Positions 1-6,826 of a stretch of 6,826 bases of DNA are shown piece by piece; position 1 is the stretch's first letter; every line of letters begins with the position of its first letter. The translations under genes and the position numbers were made by a program. Below the pieces are notes generated by a model. That model saw only the letters and a program-made list of their open reading frames with translations. It made no database searches and was not told the origin of the DNA. This DNA comes from Pseudomonadales bacterium (lineage in GTDB: Bacteria > Pseudomonadota > Gammaproteobacteria > Pseudomonadales > DT-91): NCBI GenBank assembly GCA_013215025.1, contig JABSRR010000043.1, positions 8,758 through 15,583 of the forward strand, in the 5' to 3' direction.

Positions 1-2778
1 GACCTTTATGAGCAGTATTTACTAGACCCTAATCAAGTGCCGGCAGCATGGCGCGATTACTTCGATCGCTTACCAAAGCTAGAAGGTGTGATCGATGATG
101 TGCCGCATTCTACGGTTAAGGCGCATTTTGAGCAGTTAGGCCGTGCAAAATCCCGTCCAGATGCGCAGAATAATGCCTACAGTGGTGAGGCTACTGAGTA
201 TGAGCGTAAGCAGGTGGCTGTGGTGCATATGATCACCGCCTACCGCCAGCGTGGTCATCAAAAAGCCGATATTGACCCCTTGGCGTTGATGCAGCGCAAA
301 GATGTGCCTGACCTGCACCTTGGTTACCATCAGCTGTCTCAAGCTGACTACGATACCACCTTTCAAACCGGCAATTTTTACTTTGGTGCTGACGAGGCGC
401 CGCTTAAAGACATTCATAAGGCGCTTGAGCAAACCTACTGCCAGAAAATTGGTGCTGAATTTGCGCATATTGTTGATACCGAGGAGCGTCGTTGGATACA
501 GCAGCGCATGGAATCTGTGCGCAGTGCGCCAAGCTATGCAAACGATGTTAAGCGTAAGCTGTTAGAGCGTTTGACGGCTGCTGAGGGTTTAGAAAAGTAT
601 TTGGGTTCGCGCTATCCGGGTACCAAGCGCTTTGGGCTTGAGGGCGGCGAGTCGTTAATCCCGATGATGGATGAAGTCATCCAGCGTGCCGGCGGCTATG
701 GTATGAAGGAAGTCGTTATTGGTATGGCGCACCGTGGTCGTTTGAATGTGTTGGTCAATACCATGGGTAAAAATCCAGCAGATTTATTTGATGAGTTTGA
801 GGGGCGTGCTGAGTACGTTGGCAGTTCAGACGTAAAATATCATCAGGGTTTTTCAACCAATGTAATGACGGAGGGTGGTGAGGTGCATTTGGCGCTGGCC
901 TTTAATCCCTCCCATCTGGAAATTGTCTCACCGGTAGTTGAAGGTAGTGTGCGTGCCCGTCAAGACCGTCGTAAAGACGTCAATGGTGATTGCTGTTTGC
1001 CGGTTGTGATGCATGGTGATGCAGCGTTTGCCGGTCAGGGCGTGGTTATGGAGACATTTCAGATGTCACAGACGCGCGCTTATCGCACCGGTGGAACTCT
1101 GCATATTGTGATCAATAATCAGGTTGGCTTTACTACCTCGCGAAAAGAAGATGCTCGTTCAACTGAGTACTGTACTGCGGTTGCTAAGATGATTCAGGCG
1201 CCAATATTTCATGTGAATGCGGATGATCCTGAGGCTGTGCTGTTTGTGACCCAGCTGGCTGTTGATTTTAGGCAGCAGTTTAAAAAAGATGTGGTTATTG
1301 ATCTGATTTGTTACCGTCGTCGCGGCCATAACGAGGCCGATGAGCCATCCGGTACACAGCCGACCATGTACAATAAAATTAAAACACATAAAACCACAAG
1401 AGATCAGTATGCGGCACGACTGATTGCTGCCGGTATTATTGATGAGGCTTATGATCAGGCAGGCATTAATGCCTACCGAGATATGTTGGATAATGGACAG
1501 CATGTTGCATTATCGTTAGTGAAAGAACCAAATGCGTCTTTATTTGTCGATTGGAAGCCATATCTTGGCCATGATTACTACTTTGATTGCGATACCAGCT
1601 ATGACGCCGAGCGCTTAAAATATTTAGCCGATAAGCTGTGTCAAGTGCCGGAAGGTTTTGTGGTGCAGCGGCAGGTGGCAAAGATTCTTGAAGATCGCAA
1701 GAAAATGACTGCTGGCGCGTTAGAGATTAATTGGGGATATGCAGAAACCTTGGCATATGCCACCTTGTTAGATCAGGGCAGCCCGGTTCGTATCACCGGT
1801 CAAGATGTTGGTCGTGGTACTTTTTCACATCGGCATGCCGTGTTGCACAATCAGAAAGAGCCCGGCGCTTACGTACCACTAAAGAATTTAGCTGATGATC
1901 AGCCAGAAATGACGATACATGACTCATTTTTGTCTGAAGAAGCGGTTTTGGCATTTGAGTATGGCTATGCCACCACAACGCCGAATGCCTTGGTTATTTG
2001 GGAAGCGCAATTTGGTGATTTTGCCAATGGTGCTCAAGTTGTGATTGATCAGTTTATCTCATCTGGTGAGATAAAGTGGCAGCGCTTATGCGGCCTAACT
2101 ATGCTGCTACCGCATGGTTATGAGGGGCAGGGCCCTGAGCACTCCTCGGCAAGGTTAGAGCGTTTCTTACAGCTATGTGCCGAGCAAAATATGCAGGTGG
2201 TTGTGCCAACAACGCCGAGCCAGATTTTTCATTTGTTGCGTCGTCAGGTGGTTCGCCCTCTGCGCAAGCCGTTAATTGTGTTTACGCCAAAGTCGCTATT
2301 ACGGCATAAGCTTGCCGTGTCAAGCTTTGATGAATTAGCTAACGGTAAATTTTTGCCGGTGATTGATGAGGCGAATCAAGACTTGGCCAAGCAAAACATC
2401 AGTCGTTTGATTCTTTGCTCAGGTAAGGTGTTTTATGATTTGCTGCAGGCGCGTGAAGATCATGCTATTGAGCATGTTGCCATTGTGCGGATTGAGCAGC
2501 TTTATCCCTACCCTGAAGATGAGGTGCGCGATATTCTAGCGCAGTATAGTCAGGTGCAGGAGCTATATTGGTGTCAGGAAGAGCCGCGTAATCAGGGTGC
2601 TTGGTATAATTGCCAGCATCGCTTTTATCGTACCTGTCATGAAGTTTTCCCGAATACAATTTTACAATATGTGGGTCGCGCGCCTTCGGCCTCGCCCGCT
2701 GCGGGTTATACCGCCTTACATGTGGCGCAGCAAAATGCGTTTATCAACGAAGCCTTGGGTTTGGATGATCCAGCCTAA
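1..2778 (+). CDS. sucA: 2-oxoglutarate dehydrogenase E1 component, 5'-partial
   Basis: Thiamine diphosphate-dependent E1 subunit of the cytoplasmic 2-oxoglutarate dehydrogenase complex; it decarboxylates 2-oxoglutarate and transfers the succinyl group to the lipoyl arm of SucB. The frame is open from base 1. Its first residues (DLYEQYLLDPNQVPAAWRDY) match the SucA N-terminal tail, so the true start lies upstream by roughly 20-30 codons and the GTG at 37 is internal. About 925 residues are visible; E. coli SucA has 933. Visible landmarks, numbered from base 1: YLGSRYPGTKRF at about 200; GMAHRGR with the active-site His at codon 730; VKYHQGF with the second His at codon 841; NPSHLEIVSPVVEGS at about 302; the thiamine diphosphate/Mg site GDAAFAGQGVV (1015-1047) with INNQ (1111-1122); and CYRRRGHNEADEPS. 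The pyrimidine-binding domain covers about 575-770, with LSEEAVLAFEYGYA and LPHGYEGQGPEHSS (His at codon 2113). The C-terminal domain contains CQEEPRNQGAW. No frameshift or missing key residue was seen. Confidence 0.98.
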   Translation, partial: DLYEQYLLDPNQVPAAWRDYFDRLPKLEGVIDDVPHSTVKAHFEQLGRAKSRPDAQNNAYSGEATEYERKQVAVVHMITAYRQRGHQKADIDPLALMQRKDVPDLHLGYHQLSQADYDTTFQTGNFYFGADEAPLKDIHKALEQTYCQKIGAEFAHIVDTEERRWIQQRMESVRSAPSYANDVKRKLLERLTAAEGLEKYLGSRYPGTKRFGLEGGESLIPMMDEVIQRAGGYGMKEVVIGMAHRGRLNVLVNTMGKNPADLFDEFEGRAEYVGSSDVKYHQGFSTNVMTEGGEVHLALAFNPSHLEIVSPVVEGSVRARQDRRKDVNGDCCLPVVMHGDAAFAGQGVVMETFQMSQTRAYRTGGTLHIVINNQVGFTTSRKEDARSTEYCTAVAKMIQAPIFHVNADDPEAVLFVTQLAVDFRQQFKKDVVIDLICYRRRGHNEADEPSGTQPTMYNKIKTHKTTRDQYAARLIAAGIIDEAYDQAGINAYRDMLDNGQHVALSLVKEPNASLFVDWKPYLGHDYYFDCDTSYDAERLKYLADKLCQVPEGFVVQRQVAKILEDRKKMTAGALEINWGYAETLAYATLLDQGSPVRITGQDVGRGTFSHRHAVLHNQKEPGAYVPLKNLADDQPEMTIHDSFLSEEAVLAFEYGYATTTPNALVIWEAQFGDFANGAQVVIDQFISSGEIKWQRLCGLTMLLPHGYEGQGPEHSSARLERFLQLCAEQNMQVVVPTTPSQIFHLLRRQVVRPLRKPLIVFTPKSLLRHKLAVSSFDELANGKFLPVIDEANQDLAKQNISRLILCSGKVFYDLLQAREDHAIEHVAIVRIEQLYPYPEDEVRDILAQYSQVQELYWCQEEPRNQGAWYNCQHRFYRTCHEVFPNTILQYVGRAPSASPAAGYTALHVAQQNAFINEALGLDDPA
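2053..2075 (+). repeat. Perfect 9-bp inverted repeat inside sucA
   Basis: The arms TTTATCTCA (2053-2061) and TGAGATAAA (2067-2075) are exact reverse complements around the 5-base loop TCTGG. The repeat lies in the codons for the conserved stretch FISSGEIK. The right arm uses the ATA isoleucine codon where E. coli SucA has glutamine. It could fold as an mRNA stem-loop or be chance; nothing nearby shows a function. Confidence 0.6.
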
Positions 2779-2810
2779 TATCAGCTATACTGGGATTTGC
2801 CCTAAGACAT

Positions 2811-2820
2811 AGGAATGCTC
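2811..2820 (+). promoter_or_regulatory. sucB ribosome binding site and start choice
   Basis: AGGA (2811-2814) directly abuts an ATG at 2815, which leaves no spacer. It stands 6 bases before a second in-frame ATG at 2821. Normal Shine-Dalgarno spacing therefore selects 2821, giving the start MSIEIKAP, which aligns with the SucB family N-terminus. Confidence 0.75.
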
Positions 2821-4023
2821 ATGAGTATTGAAATAAAAGCCCCGCAATTTCCTGAATCGGTTGCCGATGGCACGATTGCCACGTGGTATAAGCAGCCCGG
2901 TGATGCTGTCAGCCGTGACGAGCTGATTGTGGATATTGAAACCGATAAGGTTGTACTTGAGGTCGTTGCGCCAGCCGATGGTTCGCTCAGTCAGATCCTC
3001 AAGCAAGAGGGTGATACGGTCCTTTCTGAAGAAGTGATTGCGGGTTTTGAGGCTGGTGCTGCAGCGGCTGCGCCGGCGGCTAGTCAGCCAGCTCAAGCGG
3101 CTGATGCGGTTTCGGCATCAGATCAGGAGCCTATTTTAAGCCCGGCAGCGAGAAAGCTGGCGGATGAGCAAGATATTGATGTGGCGACTCTAGTCGGCAC
3201 AGGAAAAGCGGGGCGAATTACAAAAGAAGATGTTGAGCAAGCTGTCGTGGCTAAGTCGGAGCGCAGCGTTGCCGCTGCACCAGCAGCTGCGGTGGCAGAA
3301 GTTACTGTGTTGCCCGGTGAACGTGTTGAGCGTCGTGTGCCGATGACGCGAATGCGTGCGCGTATTGCAGAACGCTTATTAAGTGCTACTCAAGAAACGG
3401 CGATGTTGACAACCTTTAACGAGGTTAATATGCAGCCGGTGATGGATTTGCGTAAAAATTATCAGGATATGTTTCAGAAGGCGCATAATGGCACCAAGCT
3501 TGGCTTTATGTCATTTTTTGTGCGCGCGGCAACCGAGGCATTGAAGCGTTTCCCTGCTGTGAATGCATCGATCGACGGAGCCGATATTGTTTATCATGGT
3601 TTCCAAGATGTTGGGGTTGCGGTATCCACCGATAAGGGCTTGGTGGTGCCTGTACTTCGCGATGCTGACCATATGAGTCTTGCTGACATCGAAGATAAAA
3701 TTAAAGAGTATGGTCTGAAGGCGCGTGAAGGCAAACTGGGCATTGATGAGATGACTGGGGGCACTTTTACTATCACTAATGGCGGTATTTTTGGTTCGAT
3801 GATGTCAACGCCAATTTTGAATCCGCCTCAGGCTGCGATCTTGGGTATGCACTCGATCACTGAGCGTCCGATGGCGGTAAATGGCGAAGTTAAAATTTTA
3901 CCGATGATGTATCTTGCGCTTTCTTATGATCACCGCTTGATTGATGGTAAGGAGGCGGTGCAATTTTTAGTCGCAATAAAAAATATGCTTGAGGATCCAG
4001 CGCGTATTTTGTTGGATTTATAG
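2821..4023 (+). CDS. sucB: Dihydrolipoyllysine-residue succinyltransferase (2-oxoglutarate dehydrogenase E2)
   Basis: Core-forming E2 subunit; it moves the succinyl group from its lipoyl arm to coenzyme A, producing succinyl-CoA. The protein has 400 residues, close to the family length (E. coli 405). There is one N-terminal lipoyl domain at about 2-77, with the lipoylated lysine in [12 protein letters not shown] (Lys43, codon 2947). An Ala/Pro-rich flexible linker follows at about 80-103. The E1/E3 peripheral subunit-binding domain runs from about 105 to 142 ([15 protein letters not shown] to [12 protein letters not shown]). A second Ala-rich linker leads to the catalytic acyltransferase domain at about 172-400. 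The catalytic signature YDHRLIDG holds His371 and Asp375. The gene starts 42 bases after sucA with no terminator between them, so the two are very likely co-transcribed. A start at 2815 would add two residues but has no ribosome-binding-site spacing. Confidence 0.98.
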   Translation: MSIEIKAPQFPESVADGTIATWYKQPGDAVSRDELIVDIETDKVVLEVVAPADGSLSQILKQEGDTVLSEEVIAGFEAGAAAAAPAASQPAQAADAVSASDQEPILSPAARKLADEQDIDVATLVGTGKAGRITKEDVEQAVVAKSERSVAAAPAAAVAEVTVLPGERVERRVPMTRMRARIAERLLSATQETAMLTTFNEVNMQPVMDLRKNYQDMFQKAHNGTKLGFMSFFVRAATEALKRFPAVNASIDGADIVYHGFQDVGVAVSTDKGLVVPVLRDADHMSLADIEDKIKEYGLKAREGKLGIDEMTGGTFTITNGGIFGSMMSTPILNPPQAAILGMHSITERPMAVNGEVKILPMMYLALSYDHRLIDGKEAVQFLVAIKNMLEDPARILLDL

Positions 4024-4030
4024 CAGTCAT

Positions 4031-4050
4031 TGTTAATTTATAACTGTTAC
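4031..4050 (+). promoter_or_regulatory. GTTA/TAAC-rich element, possible ArcA-type site
   Basis: TGTTAATTTA (4031-4040) matches nine of ten positions of the published ArcA motif (A/T)GTTAATTA(A/T). It is followed by TAACTGTTA (4041-4049), itself a TAAC/GTTA inverted repeat. The two TGTTA units start 14 bases apart, which is not the roughly 11-base ArcA repeat period. It lies just after the sucB stop in the gap before lpd. No convincing sigma70 promoter was found beside it, so any regulatory role is inference. Confidence 0.25.
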
Positions 4051-4145
4051 CTTGTCGCGTTTGATCGATGTTAGCGCTTCGATTGGCGGCAGATGATATT
4101 TTAAGCTTTTTTACGGTTTATGCGGTGGATGCAAAGCCGAGTTAA

Positions 4146-5624
<1,479 letters not shown>

Positions 5625-5697
5625 TTACAAATTTACTCACTAATTGGTTTGATTTTCGTCAAACGGTTGATTGTCGAGATAAATTTATAGACAATAC

Positions 5698-5724
5698 ACG
5701 CGCCCAAATTTAGGCGCGTTTTTT
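5698..5724 (+). terminator. Rho-independent terminator after lpd
   Basis: A GC-rich 7-bp stem, ACGCGCC (5698-5704) with GGCGCGT (5713-5719), closes the loop CAAATTTA and runs into six T residues (5719-5724). It begins 73 bases after the lpd stop and points along the plus strand, so it should end or attenuate the sucAB-lpd transcript before sucC. Confidence 0.9.
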
Positions 5725-5737
5725 GTACGACTTGCCA

Positions 5738-5756
5738 GATAATGATAATGCGTAGC
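5738..5756 (+). promoter_or_regulatory. GATAAT tandem repeat, Fur-box-like
   Basis: Two perfect adjacent GATAAT hexamers (5738-5749) are followed by GCGTAGC. Against the classical 19-base Fur box (GATAATGATAATCATTATC) I count 15 matches: all 12 of the first two hexamers and 3 of the last 7 positions. It lies between the terminator and sucC. Either hexamer could instead be a -10 element, although no good -35 partner is present at normal spacing. Function is unproven. Confidence 0.3.
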
Positions 5757-5815
5757 TTGCTATTTGCTCGCCATGTCAGGGTAAGAATTTAGGGGGGAGT
5801 TGTCGCGTTGGTGAA

Positions 5816-5843
5816 TTGACTGCTGCGATAACTTTCGTTCAAT
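5816..5843 (+). promoter_or_regulatory. Candidate sigma70 promoter for sucC(D)
   Basis: TTGACT (5816-5821, five of six matches to the -35 consensus) is followed after 16 bases by TTCAAT (5838-5843, four of six matches to the -10 consensus). Transcription would begin near 5850, giving a leader of about 30 bases. A competing reading is an extended -10, TGCGATAAC (5824-5832), which lacks a good -35. The position downstream of a terminator and before an intact gene makes a promoter in this gap likely; the exact element is less certain. Confidence 0.45.
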
Positions 5844-5846
5844 TAA

Positions 5847-5860
5847 GGCACATAGGTGCC
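5847..5860 (+). repeat. Short hairpin in the sucC leader
   Basis: GGCAC (5847-5851) and GTGCC (5856-5860) form a perfect 5-bp stem with the 4-base loop ATAG, ending 22 bases before the sucC start. It partly overlaps an AGGTG sequence (5854-5858) and falls at the predicted transcription start, so transcripts from the candidate promoter might not contain the whole stem. Confidence 0.35.
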
Positions 5861-5882
5861 CCAAATGAAGTGGTAAGACAAC

Positions 5883-6826
5883 ATGAACCTTCATGAGTAT
5901 CAAGGTAAGCAATTGTTTGCCGAGTACGGTCTGCCTGTTTCTAAGGGTTTCGCTTGCGATACTCCTGAAGAAGTAGCAGAAAAAGCAAAACAAATCGGCG
6001 GTGACAAATGGGTTGTAAAAGCTCAGGTTCACGCTGGTGGTCGTGGTAAAGCTGGCGGTGTTAAGCTAGTCGACAGTCCTGAAGAAGCAGCAGCATTCGC
6101 TGAAAACTGGTTAGGCAAAAATCTTGTTACTTATCAGACAGACGAAAATGGTCAGCCAGTTTCTAAGATCTTAGTAGAAGACTGCACAGATATCGCTGAT
6201 GAATTATACCTAGGTGCTGTGGTTGACCGTGCTACACGTCGTGTTGTGTTCATGGCTTCAACTGAGGGTGGTGTTGAGATTGAAACGGTTGCTGAAGAGA
6301 CGCCAGAGAAAATCTTAAAAGCGACTTTAGACCCAATGACTGGCCCAATGCCTTACCAAGGCCGTGAGCTTGCATTCAAATTAGGTCTGCAAGGCGATCA
6401 AATCAAGCAATTCACTAAGATCTTCATGGGCTTAGCGCAATTGTTTATCGAAAAAGACTTGGCACTTATCGAAATCAACCCGTTAGTGATCAAAGAAGAT
6501 GGCAACTTACACTGTCTTGACGCTAAATTAGGTGTTGATGGTAATGCGCTTTATCGTCAAAAAGACGTTGCTGCAATGAACGATCCATCACAAGAAGATG
6601 CGCGTGAAGCAGAAGCAGCAGAATGGGATCTTAACTATGTAGCACTTGATGGCAACATCGGTTGTATGGTTAACGGTGCTGGTCTTGCTATGGGTACTAT
6701 GGATATCGTTGCATTGCACGGTGGTTTCCCAGCTAACTTCTTAGACGTTGGCGGCGGCGCGACTAAAGAGCGTGTTGCACATGCATTCAAACTGATCCTT
6801 TCTGACAGCAAAGTTAAAGCGGTATT
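5883..6826 (+). CDS. sucC: Succinyl-CoA synthetase (ADP-forming) beta subunit, 3'-partial
   Basis: The beta subunit carries the nucleotide-binding site of succinyl-CoA synthetase. With SucD it converts succinyl-CoA, ADP (or GDP) and phosphate to succinate, coenzyme A and nucleoside triphosphate. The start is fixed by [18 protein letters not shown], the standard SucC N-terminus. The ribosome binding site is weak; the best match is TAAG at 5874-5877. In all, 314 complete codons are visible before the window ends. E. coli SucC has 388 residues, so about 74 are missing, including the C-terminal end of the CoA-ligase domain. The ATP-grasp domain covers about 1-235, with [17 protein letters not shown] (Lys46, Arg54) and the Mg-binding residues Asn199 (EINPLV) and Asp213 (CLDAKL) at their E. 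coli positions. The CoA-ligase domain begins near [15 protein letters not shown]. Codon choice differs from the upstream genes: Phe is 9 TTC to 2 TTT and Asn 9 AAC to 3 AAT, a pattern typical of strongly expressed genes. sucD is expected next. Confidence 0.98.
   Translation, partial: MNLHEYQGKQLFAEYGLPVSKGFACDTPEEVAEKAKQIGGDKWVVKAQVHAGGRGKAGGVKLVDSPEEAAAFAENWLGKNLVTYQTDENGQPVSKILVEDCTDIADELYLGAVVDRATRRVVFMASTEGGVEIETVAEETPEKILKATLDPMTGPMPYQGRELAFKLGLQGDQIKQFTKIFMGLAQLFIEKDLALIEINPLVIKEDGNLHCLDAKLGVDGNALYRQKDVAAMNDPSQEDAREAEAAEWDLNYVALDGNIGCMVNGAGLAMGTMDIVALHGGFPANFLDVGGGATKERVAHAFKLILSDSKVKAV

Noticed and set aside
37..39. GTG at 37 as the sucA start
   Set aside because: The frame is open upstream to base 1 and those 12 codons match the SucA N-terminal tail, so the gene is truncated by the window edge rather than starting here.
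1159..1503. Long minus-strand open frames opposite sucA, sucB, lpd and sucC
   Set aside because: They lie opposite conserved genes, show no recognisable family or coherent domain, and are explained by codon bias of the real genes.
1798..1824. GQDVGRGTF in SucA, where E. coli has GEDCGRGTF, as a possible lost catalytic glutamate
   Set aside because: Gln at this place also occurs in active homologues such as human OGDH. The catalytic glutamate is expected in the later LSEEAV motif, which is intact.
4095..4112. T6 tract (4107-4112) in the sucB-lpd gap as a terminator
   Set aside because: No stable GC-rich stem lies directly before it; only the short palindrome AAGCTT is present.
5723..5749. 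TTGTAC-15-GATAAT as the sucC promoter
   Set aside because: The -35 overlaps the terminator T-tract, matches only three of six positions and has a short spacer. TTGACT-16-TTCAAT is better placed.
5792..5799. GGGGGGAG as a Shine-Dalgarno sequence for a small gene in the lpd-sucC gap
   Set aside because: Downstream candidate starts run into stop codons within a few codons, so no small protein is supported.
6033..6040. GCTGGTGG, identical to the E. coli Chi octamer
   Set aside because: It encodes the conserved Ala-Gly-Gly of the SucC HAGGRG motif and a single octamer is expected by chance; Chi sequence in this organism is unknown.

Overview
The window is a core-metabolism segment from a gammaproteobacterial chromosome. 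It holds four consecutive plus-strand genes of the tricarboxylic acid cycle: sucA (5' end cut off by the window edge), sucB, a dihydrolipoamide dehydrogenase gene (lpd) and sucC (3' end cut off). The order sucA-sucB-lpd-sucC, with the E3 gene inside the cluster, matches the Pseudomonas/Azotobacter-type arrangement. In enterobacteria lpd instead sits with aceEF. The proteins look like close relatives of Pseudomonas and E. coli orthologues, but base composition is near-balanced and codon choice is A/T-leaning. A non-Pseudomonas gammaproteobacterium, for example a marine lineage, is the best guess. Genus cannot be read from this sequence.

Layout: 1-2778 is sucA (2-oxoglutarate dehydrogenase E1). 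After a 42-base gap comes sucB, 2821-4023 (dihydrolipoyl succinyltransferase E2). A 158-base gap follows, with GTTA/TAAC repeats and a small hairpin just before the next ribosome binding site. Next is lpd, 4182-5624 (E3). The 258-base gap 5625-5882 contains a clear Rho-independent terminator, a GATAAT tandem repeat, a candidate sigma70-type promoter and a short hairpin. It leads into sucC from 5883 (succinyl-CoA synthetase beta subunit).

Function: SucA, SucB and Lpd are the three components of the 2-oxoglutarate dehydrogenase complex, which makes succinyl-CoA, CO2 and NADH. SucC, with SucD (presumably just beyond the right edge), converts succinyl-CoA to succinate with nucleoside triphosphate synthesis. 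The sequence suggests two expression units: sucAB-lpd ending at the terminator, and sucC(D) starting from its own promoter. A sharp change in synonymous codon choice at sucC supports higher expression of the second unit.

I found no mobile element, CRISPR array, RNA gene or unknown protein family, and no evidence of a novel system. The points worth a second look are regulatory: the terminator/promoter split, the candidate operator-like repeats, small hairpins near gene starts, and a perfect 9-bp inverted repeat inside sucA.
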